Positions 8,898 to 17,617 of a stretch of DNA of 64,000 nt are shown here, piece by piece. Made by a program: the position numbers and the translations under genes. How positions within the stretch are numbered: the stretch's first letter is position 1; each line of letters opens with the position of its first letter. The notes under the pieces were generated by a model. The model saw only the letters and a program-made list of their open reading frames with translations. It was not told the origin of the DNA and searched no databases. Source of the stretch: Acidobacteria bacterium UBA2161 (GTDB lineage Bacteria > Acidobacteriota > Vicinamibacteria > Vicinamibacterales > UBA823); NCBI GenBank assembly GCA_002328835.1, contig DCWN01000017.1, forward strand, positions 134,733 to 198,732. Direction: 5' to 3'.

Positions 8898-8910
8898 GGC
8901 TCGATGCGCC

Positions 8911-10389
8911 TCACACGGAACGACATCCGACGCTTCCGAAGAACTTCTCGATCGCGCGTGGCCCGGGGGGAGGCGTGAGCAGTGAGACCCCAATCAGCGC
9001 CGCCGTCGAGATGGCCACCATGACCACCACCGGCATCACGCCTGCCTCCCCGAGGGTGTAGCCCGGGTCGCCCCCCGACCGCAGGAGGAAGTATACCCAG
9101 CTAGACACGGCGCAGACGACGCAGGCGATCGCTCCCTGCCTCGTACTGCGCCTCCAGAACAGCGCGGCCGCGACGAGTGGAAACAGCGCCGCGAGACCGG
9201 AGAACGACCAGATCGCGAGCGCGAAGATGCTCTGATCGAGGATCTGCGCCAAGACGAACGTCACCGCCAAGACGACGCCGACAAAGGCGCGCCCGAGGCG
9301 AATCTGGTGCCGCTCGCTCCACCGATGTCCCGCGGCGTAGTGCCGAACGATGTCCTCGGTGAACATCGTCCCAAGCGACAACGACTGCGAATCGAGCGAC
9401 GACATGATGGCCGCGCACACACCGGCGGCCAGCAACCCACCCAGCACTCCGGGGGCGTAGTGTCCGACCATCTCGATGAGAACAGAATTCGCCGCGGTAC
9501 CCTCGAGATCGGGAAAATCGATCCGCCCGAGAACACCCAGCAGAACGCTGGGTAGCCAGACGACCGCAAGGCAAATTGGGAACGCGACGACGGACAAGCG
9601 GAACGTCTCGGCGCTACGCGCCGACAGCCAGTGCATGAACATGTGCGGCATCATTCCAACGGACAGCGGGATACAAGTGTAGGTCAGGAACTGCCAGGGC
9701 GTGATGGCGTCGCCTCGAATCAGCAGGTCAGGGGTCGTGGCCGCTACCAAGGCCATCGCGGTCGTCAACCCGCCGAGCTTGTCCACGATGACGGCGAACG
9801 TGACGATCCCCAGGCTCATGAAGACCGACGTCTGAAACGTATTGACCCAGGCCGTGCCTCGCAAGCCGCCGGACCAGACGTAAGCTAGCACGACCGCGCA
9901 AACGACCAAGCTACCGGCCCATCGCGGAATCGCCCCGTCGGTGATCGCCTCGAGGCTCAGGCCGGCGCCCATGACACCGATCAGCAGGTAGGGGATGATC
10001 AGACCGACGAGCGCGACGAACAGCAGCAGCCCGAGGCTACGCGACTCCCATCGGTCGCGGAACAGCCCCACCTGGGTCAGGTACCCGTGGCGCCGGCCCA
10101 GCCGCCACAGCCGTGTCCCGACGAACAGGAAGATCACGGGATTGATCAAGGCCGCGGCCGAGCCGACAAGGCTGAAGACGCCGATCCCGACGTGGTAGGC
10201 CTCGCCCGACGCCCCCAGGACCGCGAAGGCGGTCATGTTCGTGCCGAACAGCGTCATCAGGAGAACGATAGGCCCTATCGTGCGGCTGGCGACGAAGTAA
10301 TCTTCGCTAGTGCCTCGGAACAGCCGGTGACTGAGGGTCCCGATGGCCAGGACCACCAGCAAGTAGGCGAGTACGATCGTGGTGACCAT
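8911..10389 (-). CDS. Sodium:solute symporter (SSS family)
   Basis: Membrane transporter of 492 residues with about 13 hydrophobic segments. The N-terminus (SEDYFVASRTIGPIVLLMT, then GTNMTAFAVLG) and the helix with SLDSQSLSLGTMFTEDI match the SSS family that imports organic acids, amino acids or vitamins with Na+. The ATG at 10389 shares its A with the TGA of the small upstream membrane gene; this gene pair is a recurring symporter arrangement. It likely imports a carboxylate used by the operon. Family sure, ligand unknown. Confidence 0.92.
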   Translation of the reverse strand: MVTTIVLAYLLVVLAIGTLSHRLFRGTSEDYFVASRTIGPIVLLMTLFGTNMTAFAVLGASGEAYHVGIGVFSLVGSAAALINPVIFLFVGTRLWRLGRRHGYLTQVGLFRDRWESRSLGLLLFVALVGLIIPYLLIGVMGAGLSLEAITDGAIPRWAGSLVVCAVVLAYVWSGGLRGTAWVNTFQTSVFMSLGIVTFAVIVDKLGGLTTAMALVAATTPDLLIRGDAITPWQFLTYTCIPLSVGMMPHMFMHWLSARSAETFRLSVVAFPICLAVVWLPSVLLGVLGRIDFPDLEGTAANSVLIEMVGHYAPGVLGGLLAAGVCAAIMSSLDSQSLSLGTMFTEDIVRHYAAGHRWSERHQIRLGRAFVGVVLAVTFVLAQILDQSIFALAIWSFSGLAALFPLVAAALFWRRSTRQGAIACVVCAVSSWVYFLLRSGGDPGYTLGEAGVMPVVVMVAISTAALIGVSLLTPPPGPRAIEKFFGSVGCRSV

Positions 10390-10643
10390 CAAGCGTCGTC
10401 GTGGTCTCGGTGGGGTGTCGCCGGCTCGGGCGCGCCGAGGTAGACGGCGGCCGCCAGCACGACCGCCACAACGAGGCAGTAGACGACATGATAGAGGAGG
10501 CCAACCGGGAGTCCGAGCACGAGGCGGGCGTCACGCCAGTACCAGAGATCGTTATGCGCCAGGAACAGGACGGCGAGCACCCCGTAGAGTCCGTACCTGC
10601 GCCGGCTCGCCACTCCCGTCCCAGGCGCACGACGCGAATTCAC
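10389..10643 (-). CDS. DUF3311-like two-helix membrane protein, symporter partner
   Basis: Protein of 84 residues with two hydrophobic helices joined by NDLWYWRDARLVLGLPVGLLY, which resembles DUF3311 proteins encoded just before SSS symporters. Its stop overlaps the symporter start (TGATG), indicating translational coupling and likely a small accessory subunit. Start GTG at 10643, with a weak ribosome site, 9 bases after the dioxygenase. It was considered as an RdhB-type membrane anchor but lacks that family's three-helix layout and sits with the symporter. Confidence 0.7.
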   Translation of the reverse strand: MNSRRAPGTGVASRRRYGLYGVLAVLFLAHNDLWYWRDARLVLGLPVGLLYHVVYCLVVAVVLAAAVYLGAPEPATPHRDHDDA

Positions 10644-10652
10644 GACAGACTG

Positions 10653-11663
10653 CTACGACCACGTCATAAAGACCATGGCGTTCCCGGTTCCGGCCTCGGA
10701 CCGGTAGCACGGAATGTAGTCCAGAAGCTCCATCTTCAAGCCGGTGCCGTCGAGCACGCCCGCCGTCGCGATGTAGTTCTTGATCTCCGACGATCCGGAC
10801 TGGAAGCTGCTCTCCGGCTCGCCGATGATGGCTGCGTCGTCCCGATTCGCGAGCGCGTCGAGGACCCGGCGATCCAACTCCTCGTCGATCACGAAGTGGC
10901 TGAATCCACCCGTGGCCGACACGGCAACCTTGAGGTCGCTGTCCCAGGACTTGATCGCCCGACCGACGGCCTTCCCAAACTCCAGCACGCGCTTGGCCGT
11001 TGGCTGATTCGGCGGAAAGAACGTGTTCGTAAAGATCGGCACGGTAATGATCGGCCTGTCGTTCAAGATCCGTCGGTACAAGAATCCGAAGGCATGCGGG
11101 ATGCTCCGTGGGTTGTCGTCCCCGCGTGGCAGTTCGTTCGATGCCGAGACGTCGAATTCCTCGCGGATCAGGGTGGAGATGATGTGGTTGGCGAGCGCCG
11201 GCTCGCACGGATAGGTGATGTCCGTCTCTGGATTGGTTCCCCAGATCGACTCGGCGATTCCCGGCGACATCCCCTGCATAGCCTCGGCCGTGACCGCCTT
11301 GTTCACGACGGTGTCGCCGTAGTACACGAGGAATCCTGGGGTGTGGCTCGGCTGGAAGACCTCGCGCTGGTCGTTCCCCATGATGACCAGGATGTCCGGC
11401 GCGGCCTCGGCGAACCTGTCCGCGAGCTGCTTCAGGCGCGCCTGATTCTTGGCGTCGAGCTCTCGGTAGACGTCGAGGTTGCACCGGGCCGCGAGGTTCT
11501 CGCCCTTCCGAAGCTCGACCAGTTCGTCGAACGTGTAGGTACCGCCCCGGAACGGGTGGGCCGGGTTCCGCTTGTCAGCAACGGCCCGGCGATCCCACTG
11601 CTCGGGCGGCGTGGACAGATGCGGGCTGTGGGAGACGCCCATGCCGTAGATGATTTCCGCCAT
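10653..11663 (-). CDS. LigB-family extradiol ring-cleavage dioxygenase
   Basis: Non-heme Fe(II) class III extradiol dioxygenase of 336 residues, the family of protocatechuate 4,5-dioxygenase beta subunit and 3-O-methylgallate dioxygenase. Seen features: MGVSHSPHLS with His12 and His15, the conserved SIPHAFGFLYRRI with His190, and the GGFSHF motif near residue 255. It would open a catechol- or gallate-type ring using O2. Start ATG at 11663 behind GGAGGAA. It is directly downstream of an HpaB-type monooxygenase, a logical hydroxylate-then-cleave pair. Substrate not assignable. Confidence 0.88.
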   Translation of the reverse strand: MAEIIYGMGVSHSPHLSTPPEQWDRRAVADKRNPAHPFRGGTYTFDELVELRKGENLAARCNLDVYRELDAKNQARLKQLADRFAEAAPDILVIMGNDQREVFQPSHTPGFLVYYGDTVVNKAVTAEAMQGMSPGIAESIWGTNPETDITYPCEPALANHIISTLIREEFDVSASNELPRGDDNPRSIPHAFGFLYRRILNDRPIITVPIFTNTFFPPNQPTAKRVLEFGKAVGRAIKSWDSDLKVAVSATGGFSHFVIDEELDRRVLDALANRDDAAIIGEPESSFQSGSSEIKNYIATAGVLDGTGLKMELLDYIPCYRSEAGTGNAMVFMTWS

Positions 11664-11693
11664 CTGGTTCCTCCACTCTCACTCGTTCGAGGG

Positions 11694-13247
11694 TTACCGA
11701 GTCTCGTCACTCACTCCGGGGGGAGAGGGCAACGGAGGCGCGACCGCCAGCGGCGTCTCGAGACCGAGGTAGTTCGACACCATCTCGAGACCCGGCTGCA
11801 GATCGAAGTTCCGATAGGAGCCGGCCACCATGCCGGCGGGATCACCGGAGTGCAGACGTTCGTACATCTGCTGACGCGCGCCGTAGGCGTCGCCGGACAG
11901 CTCCCAGGCGAGCTTGCAGATCTTGTAGCGATCTTCCGGCGACGACTGCCGGCCCCGCCACCAGCGGTCGAGATACTTCTTCAGCGTCGGATTGTCCCAA
12001 TCCTCCGCCATGGGCAGGAAGATAATCGAGCTCGTGCCGATCTGCTGAATGAGGTTGATGAAGCGTTCCGAGACCTTCGCCACGAGGGCCCGCCGCTCCG
12101 GTGTCGTTGCGGGACGAAGCAATCCGGAGGCGCTTCGCCGGCTGTCGATCTCTGCGGCGCGAAGGCTCGACCGCATGAGTTTCAGGTTCATGCACATCTC
12201 GCCGAGCGCCGCAATGATCTCCGGCCGCTTGTGGACACCCGACGTTTCCGCCAGGAGGTGACCCACGGCGATTAGGAACTCCAGGCGCGTCTGTGTTAGC
12301 TGCGAGCCGCAGAAGGTCGCCCACATCATCACACCGCCGCGGATCATTCGAGTCGCCTCGAGTGGTTGCTTGTACAGGAACACCCGTTCCCACGGAATGA
12401 AGACGTCGTCAAAAATCACGACCGTGTCGATCTCGTCGTACCGAGCCGACATCGGATGGTCCGCTTTGGACCGACCGGAGTAGATCTCGCGGCACATCTG
12501 ACTCAGGCCCGGCGCGTCGCACCGCACGGTGAACCAGATCGCGAACTCCTCCTCTTCCTTCGTGAAGGCGACGGTCGGCGCAATGACGATCTCGTTGGAG
12601 AACGGGCCGAACGTGTTGAAGCGCGCACCCCGAACCACGATGCCATCGTCCCGTTCCTCGACCACGCGAAGGCAGCGATCGGGATCCTCGCTCGGGCGCA
12701 ACGACTTGTCCATGCACGGATCGTGCAGGGCGTGCGAAATGCAGATGTCGTTGTCTCGCGCATAGTGGTAATAGGCTTCCGCGTTCTTCGCCAGGTCGGG
12801 ATTCAGCTTGGCCAGTTCGTTGCGGAGGTCATAGAACCCGATGGTCATGGCGGCACAGAAATCAGGGAGGCGACCGCACATCCCCTTGACCTCGGTACAC
12901 CAGAGCTGCGTGTTCTCGCGCTTGCTCTGGAGGTCGGCCGGCTCCATCGGGAGTTGAAACGATCGAGAGACCCGCCGGCCCTCCTCGGTTTCGAACGTCA
13001 TGACGTCCCGGGTCTCGGACGCATGCTGCAGATCGTAGATGCGAGCAATCTCGTGCGCCATCTCCGAGAACAGCGGATGCGTCGTGACATCCGTGATCTT
13101 CTCGCCCTTGTACCAGATGACCCGGTCGTCTTTCAGGCTGTCCAGGTACCTCTGACCGGTGTACGCTCCCTCACCCTTAGCCGACGGAATCGCCGACTTG
13201 ATCGGCGGAACGTAGCTCGACGCTGCGCTTGCTGCCTGCTTGGTCAT
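11694..13247 (-). CDS. HpaB-type 4-hydroxyphenylacetate 3-monooxygenase family flavoprotein
   Basis: FAD-family protein of 517 residues in the 4-hydroxyphenylacetate 3-hydroxylase / 4-hydroxybutyryl-CoA dehydratase superfamily. YHYARDNDICISHAL, the FTVRCDAPGL segment and the VIFDDVFIPWERVF strand are hallmarks of the HpaB/PvcC group. It would ortho-hydroxylate a phenolic acid using reduced flavin and O2, feeding the LigB dioxygenase downstream (30-base gap). No flavin reductase (HpaC) is visible. Start ATG at 13247 behind GGGAGTGA. First gene of the minus-strand operon. Confidence 0.88.
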   Translation of the reverse strand: MTKQAASAASSYVPPIKSAIPSAKGEGAYTGQRYLDSLKDDRVIWYKGEKITDVTTHPLFSEMAHEIARIYDLQHASETRDVMTFETEEGRRVSRSFQLPMEPADLQSKRENTQLWCTEVKGMCGRLPDFCAAMTIGFYDLRNELAKLNPDLAKNAEAYYHYARDNDICISHALHDPCMDKSLRPSEDPDRCLRVVEERDDGIVVRGARFNTFGPFSNEIVIAPTVAFTKEEEEFAIWFTVRCDAPGLSQMCREIYSGRSKADHPMSARYDEIDTVVIFDDVFIPWERVFLYKQPLEATRMIRGGVMMWATFCGSQLTQTRLEFLIAVGHLLAETSGVHKRPEIIAALGEMCMNLKLMRSSLRAAEIDSRRSASGLLRPATTPERRALVAKVSERFINLIQQIGTSSIIFLPMAEDWDNPTLKKYLDRWWRGRQSSPEDRYKICKLAWELSGDAYGARQQMYERLHSGDPAGMVAGSYRNFDLQPGLEMVSNYLGLETPLAVAPPLPSPPGVSDETR

Positions 13248-13553
13248 CTTTCACTCCCGAGAACGTGGCCTCGCGTCTTCACACGAGGGCGAAATAACGG
13301 ACTCCGGCAGAATGGCACCTCGCCGACGGCGTCGCCTCGTGCTTGCCAATCCGCACAGGAACCGGAGTGATTCCTGACCTCTCAGGGGGTAGCACAGGCG
13401 ACGAAGACGCTATACTCTCGCGGAGCGGAGATAGCTCATATGACGACAATCATACGAATCTTGAGCGTGGGAGCTTCTACTTGGCCAGACGGTCGGCGCT
13501 CCTCTCGTCGGTTCATAACGGTCCGTCCTGCGCTGGCAGGGCGCTAGCGGAGG
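13248..13553. promoter_or_regulatory. Divergent promoter region between the two large operons
   Basis: 306 bases with no convincing gene, separating the HpaB gene (leftward) from paaK (rightward). It must hold promoters for a 12-gene and an 18-gene run. An inverted repeat at 13439-13454 is the clearest signal. A weak -10-like TCTACT at 13476-13481 lies at the distance expected for class II activation of the rightward operon by a CRP/FNR-type protein, with no good -35. A TATACT at 13411-13416 is another AT-rich hexamer. Promoter assignment is tentative. Confidence 0.5.
13439..13454. promoter_or_regulatory. Candidate CRP/FNR-type operator, TATGA-N6-TCATA
   Basis: Perfect inverted repeat TATGACGACAATCATA: five-base arms with a six-base centre, the geometry of CRP/FNR-family sites (TGTGA-N6-TCACA; FNR TTGAT-N4-ATCAA). 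The same core ATGA-N6-TCATA occurs at 38423-38438 and a near match at 57675-57692, each in a divergent promoter region. Confidence 0.5.
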
Positions 13554-14888
13554 ATGTGGAATCAGCAGGCTGAATGCCTTGCGCGGCGGGACCTCGTCGA
13601 ACTTCAACTGGCGCGCCTGCGCGACCTGCTGAGCTACCTCTCTGACCACGTCCCCTTCTATCGGTGCGCACTCGAACGCGCCCAAGCTGCCCCCGCTTCT
13701 ATTCGAACGCTGGACGACGTGGCGCGGTTGCCGTTCACGACGAAGAGCGATCTGCGTGACCACTACCCGTTCGACTTGTTCGCCGCTCCGCTGGATGCGA
13801 TCGTGCGGATCCACGCCTCGAGCGGAACGACCGGCAAGCCGACCGTGGTGGGCTACACGCGCGGCGACATGGAGGTCTGGGCCGAGCTGATGGCCCGGAC
13901 CCTGAGCGCCGCCGGTGTCACCTCAGCAGACGTGGTCCACAATGCCTATGGCTACGGCCTGTTCACGGGTGGTCTGGGCATCGGACTCGGGGCGGAGACC
14001 ATCGGAGCGGCGGTCGTTCCGGCATCGAGCGGATTCACGAAGCGCCATCTGATGCTCATGGAAGACTTCGGCGCTACGGTGCTCGGATGCACCCCTTCGT
14101 ACGGGCTCGTGTTGGCAGACATGGCGCGGGAACTCAACATCGACGTGCACGCTCGACTGAAGCTGCGCGTCGGCCTGATGGGCGCCGAGCCGAGTTCCGA
14201 GGCACTGCGCGCGAAGGTCGAGTCGCAACTCGGGCTCGAGGTGTTCGACATCTACGGCCTCAGCGAGATCATCGGACCGGGCGTGGCCGTGGAGTGCGCT
14301 GAGCACGATGGGCTCCACCTGTTCGAAGACCACTTCCTGGCCGAGATCATCGACCCCGAAACCGGGGACCCGCTTCCCGACGGATGCGACGGCGAGCTGG
14401 TCCTGACGACCCTGACGAAGACCGGCATTCCGCTTCTCAGATATCGGACGCGAGACAGGACTCGACTCGCGACCGAACCGTGCGCCTGCGGTCGGCGACT
14501 CGCACGAATGACCAAGGTCCACGGCCGGACTGACGATATGCTCATCGTGCGTGGCGTCAACGTCTTTCCGTCGCAGATCGAGGAGGCGCTCGTGAAACTC
14601 GAGGGGCTGGCGCCTCACTACGTGATTCTCGTGGATCGGCGGGCGGATCAGCTCGACGGGCTGGACATTCAGGTCGAGGCGAAGGCAGAGATCTACGGCC
14701 GGGGTGCCACGGCAGTTGACGATCTTCGTCGCCTAGCCCAGACCGAGCTGCACCAGAGTCTCGGGCTTCGTGCCGGGGTCGAGGTCGTGGCGCCGGGCCA
14801 GCTCGACCGCTGCGAGGGGAAAGCGGTCCGCGTCAAGGACCACCGAACGGAGGCGATGCCCGCAACCGCCCAAAGGGTGCCGAAGTGA
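13554..14888 (+). CDS. paaK: Phenylacetate-CoA ligase family protein
   Basis: AMP-forming aryl-CoA ligase of 444 residues, normal length for PaaK. The P-loop SSGTTGKPT lies at residues 89-97, followed by TPSYGLVLADMARE, the AMP-binding YGLSEIIGPGVA, and the C-terminal hinge with TDDMLIVRGVNVFPSQIE. It would activate phenylacetate or a substituted arylacetate to the CoA ester. The ATG at 13554 sits right behind GCGGAGG. It is the first gene of the rightward run, and its TGA overlaps the GTG start of iorA, linking it to arylpyruvate oxidation whose product is arylacetyl-CoA. Exact aryl acid unknown. Confidence 0.92.
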   Translation: MWNQQAECLARRDLVELQLARLRDLLSYLSDHVPFYRCALERAQAAPASIRTLDDVARLPFTTKSDLRDHYPFDLFAAPLDAIVRIHASSGTTGKPTVVGYTRGDMEVWAELMARTLSAAGVTSADVVHNAYGYGLFTGGLGIGLGAETIGAAVVPASSGFTKRHLMLMEDFGATVLGCTPSYGLVLADMARELNIDVHARLKLRVGLMGAEPSSEALRAKVESQLGLEVFDIYGLSEIIGPGVAVECAEHDGLHLFEDHFLAEIIDPETGDPLPDGCDGELVLTTLTKTGIPLLRYRTRDRTRLATEPCACGRRLARMTKVHGRTDDMLIVRGVNVFPSQIEEALVKLEGLAPHYVILVDRRADQLDGLDIQVEAKAEIYGRGATAVDDLRRLAQTELHQSLGLRAGVEVVAPGQLDRCEGKAVRVKDHRTEAMPATAQRVPK

Positions 14889-16735
14889 CCGACATCAACG
14901 TCAAGATAGAAGTTGAGCCAGTCAATAGCGCTCCGCACGGCCCGAGTGAGGAACCGGGGCAGATCGTCGGGGTTACTGGCAACGAGGCGATCGCTCGCGG
15001 AGCCTGGGAGGCGGGCGTGAGGGTTGCGGCGGCGTACCCGGGGACGCCAAGCACAGAGATACTCGAGTCGCTCGCGACCTACCCGGTCGACGATCTGCAC
15101 GCCCAGTGGTCACCCAACGAGAAGGTGGCGCTCGACGTGGCGATAGGTGCCAGCCTGGGCGGGGTGCGCGCGCTGGCTGCGATGAAGCACGTGGGCCTCA
15201 ACGTGGCCGCCGACGCGCTCATGTCTCAGTCCTACATCGGCGTCAACGCCGGTCTGGTCCTCGCGGTGTGCGACGATCCGGGTATCCACTCCTCACAGAA
15301 CGAGCAAGACTCGCGTTACTTCGCCAGATTCGCCCAGATCCCCGTGCTCGAACCTTCGGACGCCCAGGAGGCGCTCCAGCTTACGAAGCTCGCCTTCGAG
15401 CTGAGCGAGCGGTTCGACACGCCGGTCATGCTCCGCAGCACGACTCGACTCTCCCACACCCGGAGTCCGGTAACCGTGGGACCCCGGGTCGAGCCCCCGA
15501 GGCGACCGTATCGAGACGATCCGGCGAAGCAGGTCATGATTCCGGCCTACGCGCGTACCCGGCATCCGCTGGTCCTCGAGCGCGAGGCGAAGGTCGCCGC
15601 CTGGGTCGACGCCGGCGAGCTCAGCATCCTGGAGGCGGGCGCGTCCAGCATCGGGATCGTCACGGTCGGCATGGCCTACAGCTACGTCAAGGAGGTCGCC
15701 CCGCCAGCCAGCATCCTGAAACTCGCTGGTTCCTATCCGCTCCCGGAGCGCACGCTGCGCAGCTTCGCGGCCTCGGTCGATCGTCTCATGGTCGTCGAGG
15801 AGCTCGAGCCGGTCGTCGAGACCGCACTCCGTGCGATGGGTCTCGCGACAGAGGGCAAAGAGTACTTCGATCGCACCGGAGAGCTCAGTGCAGAAGGCGT
15901 CAGGGCCGGACTCGTCAAGGCGAACGTGCTACCCGCCGGTAACCGCCCATCGACGCACGCCTTGACCCCGATGCCGCGTCCGCCGGTACTGTGTGCGGGC
16001 TGCCCGCACATGAGCACCTTCATGGCGATGCGAGCACTCGAGGCTCGAGTGGCGGGTGACATCGGCTGCTACACCCTGTCGGTCATCGAGCCGGTGAGGG
16101 CCACCGACATCTGCGTCTCCATGGGCTCGAGTATCGGGATCGCCGCGGGCATGGCCCGGACGACCGATGGCTCGGTCCCGATCGTCGCGACGATCGGCGA
16201 TTCGACTTTCTTGCACGCCGGCGTGCCGGCCCTGATGGATGCGGTCTACAACCGGTCCAACATCACCGTGGCCCTCCTCGACAACCACACGACGGCGATG
16301 ACCGGCGGGCAGGAACACCCAGGCACGGGGCGAACACTCAGGGGAGAGGCGACCCATCGCATCGATTTCGAGCAACTGGTTCGCGCCCTCGGTGTGGAGT
16401 GGGTCAAGGTCGTGGATTCCTACGACGTGCCTGCCCTCTACCAGGCGTATCGGGAAGCCACGCAGTTCGACGGCGTGGCGGTGGTGATCTCGAATCGGCC
16501 GTGCGTACTCGATCCGGTCAAGATCAAGGGGCCGCCGTTCGAGGTTCACGCCGAGGGGTGCACCGCGTGCCAGGCCTGCATGAACCTGGGCTGCCCGTCT
16601 ATCACCTGGGGCGACGGCTGGTACGAAGGTCGTCACAAGGTTCGAATCGACGCCATCTCGTGCGTCGGCTGCACGCTGTGCGTCCAGGTGTGCCCGACCG
16701 ACTGCATCCGGCTGGTCGCAGGTCAGGACGCGTGA
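14885..16735 (+). CDS. iorA: Indolepyruvate ferredoxin oxidoreductase alpha subunit
   Basis: TPP-binding subunit of an arylpyruvate:ferredoxin oxidoreductase, 616 residues. N-terminal pyruvate-oxidoreductase domain (GNEAIARGAWEAGVRVAAAYPGTPSTEI), TPP domain with GDSTFLHAGVPALMDA and LLDNHTTAMTGGQ, then a C-terminal pair of [4Fe-4S] motifs (CTACQACMNLGCP and CVGCTLCVQVCP). It oxidatively decarboxylates aryl-2-keto acids to aryl-acyl-CoA. The GTG start overlaps the paaK stop. The next gene encodes the gamma-type partner. A second, differently fused IorA is at 38514. Confidence 0.93.
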   Translation: MTDINVKIEVEPVNSAPHGPSEEPGQIVGVTGNEAIARGAWEAGVRVAAAYPGTPSTEILESLATYPVDDLHAQWSPNEKVALDVAIGASLGGVRALAAMKHVGLNVAADALMSQSYIGVNAGLVLAVCDDPGIHSSQNEQDSRYFARFAQIPVLEPSDAQEALQLTKLAFELSERFDTPVMLRSTTRLSHTRSPVTVGPRVEPPRRPYRDDPAKQVMIPAYARTRHPLVLEREAKVAAWVDAGELSILEAGASSIGIVTVGMAYSYVKEVAPPASILKLAGSYPLPERTLRSFAASVDRLMVVEELEPVVETALRAMGLATEGKEYFDRTGELSAEGVRAGLVKANVLPAGNRPSTHALTPMPRPPVLCAGCPHMSTFMAMRALEARVAGDIGCYTLSVIEPVRATDICVSMGSSIGIAAGMARTTDGSVPIVATIGDSTFLHAGVPALMDAVYNRSNITVALLDNHTTAMTGGQEHPGTGRTLRGEATHRIDFEQLVRALGVEWVKVVDSYDVPALYQAYREATQFDGVAVVISNRPCVLDPVKIKGPPFEVHAEGCTACQACMNLGCPSITWGDGWYEGRHKVRIDAISCVGCTLCVQVCPTDCIRLVAGQDA

Positions 16736-17613
16736 TGCACGAGCGGCCGGCCCGATCGCCGTCGACTCTGGATCACCCCCCTCCCACGAACGTGCTCGTG
16801 GTCGGGGTCGGCGGGCAGGGCGTGCTTCTGGTCTCCAAGGTCCTGGCTCGGCTGTGCCAGGCGAACGGTTTCACGGTCAAGCAGAGTGAAGTGCACGGGA
16901 TGGCCAAGCGGGGAGGCGTGGTGTTCAGCCACGTCCGATTCGGCGCAAAGGTCTGGTCTCCGACGATCCCAGCCGGAGAGGCCGACGTGCTCCTGGCACT
17001 GGAGTGGGCGGAGGGGATCCGCTGGTTGCCCCACTTGAAACCGCACGACGGCACCTTCATCTCCGACACGCGGCGGTTGGTCCCGCCATTCGCCTGCCGG
17101 GATCGTCGACCCGGGGCTCCATCCGGGTACGTCACCGACACCGCGGCGGAGATCCTTTCTCGAGTCGACACCGGCTATGCGCTGGACGCCACCGGCATGG
17201 CGGGCGAGCTGGGTAACCCCAGGACCGCCAACACGGTGTTGCTCGGAGTCCTGTCGACCGTCCTCGACTTTCCCGAAGAGCAGTGGCTCGACACGCTGAC
17301 CGATCTCGTTCCGGCAAAGAGCCAGGCGATCAATCGTGACGCGTTCCTCAAGGGCCGAGCGTGGGCCGTCAATCCGACGATTCCTCCTCCGGAGCCCGCT
17401 CGGTCCGAAGCGGAGAAGTCACAGTCGGTCACGCTCGAAATCACCGCGGCTTGGTGCAAGAGCTGTGACATCTGCGTCAAGATGTGCCCGGAGCGATGTC
17501 TCCGCTTGGACCATCAGCAGATCGTCGAGCTCAAGGAACCCGACGCGTGTACCGGATGCCGGATCTGCGAGATGCTCTGCCCTGACTTCGCGATCGCGGT
17601 GCACATTACCTAG
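16735..17613 (+). CDS. iorB: Indolepyruvate oxidoreductase beta (IorB) subunit with C-terminal ferredoxin domain
   Basis: Protein of 292 residues. Residues about 20-200 form the IorB/gamma domain (VLVVGVGGQGVLLVSKVL, SEVHGMAKRGGVVFSHVR). From about residue 235 a 2x[4Fe-4S] ferredoxin domain follows (CKSCDICVKMCPERC, CTGCRICEMLCPDF). Ordinary IorB lacks this tail, so it is a fusion; the same ferredoxin type is a separate delta subunit in Kor/Vor complexes, and could serve the KorABC-like proteins encoded next. The ATG overlaps the iorA TGA. Confidence 0.9.
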   Translation: MHERPARSPSTLDHPPPTNVLVVGVGGQGVLLVSKVLARLCQANGFTVKQSEVHGMAKRGGVVFSHVRFGAKVWSPTIPAGEADVLLALEWAEGIRWLPHLKPHDGTFISDTRRLVPPFACRDRRPGAPSGYVTDTAAEILSRVDTGYALDATGMAGELGNPRTANTVLLGVLSTVLDFPEEQWLDTLTDLVPAKSQAINRDAFLKGRAWAVNPTIPPPEPARSEAEKSQSVTLEITAAWCKSCDICVKMCPERCLRLDHQQIVELKEPDACTGCRICEMLCPDFAIAVHIT

Positions 17614-17617
17614 AGCG

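Noticed and set aside
10389..10643. Small membrane protein as an RdhB-type anchor
   Set aside because: It has two helices, a DUF3311-like linker, and is coupled to the symporter rather than to an RdhA-like gene.
10401..12275. 624-codon plus-strand frame opposite the LigB and HpaB genes
   Set aside because: Antisense of two well-supported genes.
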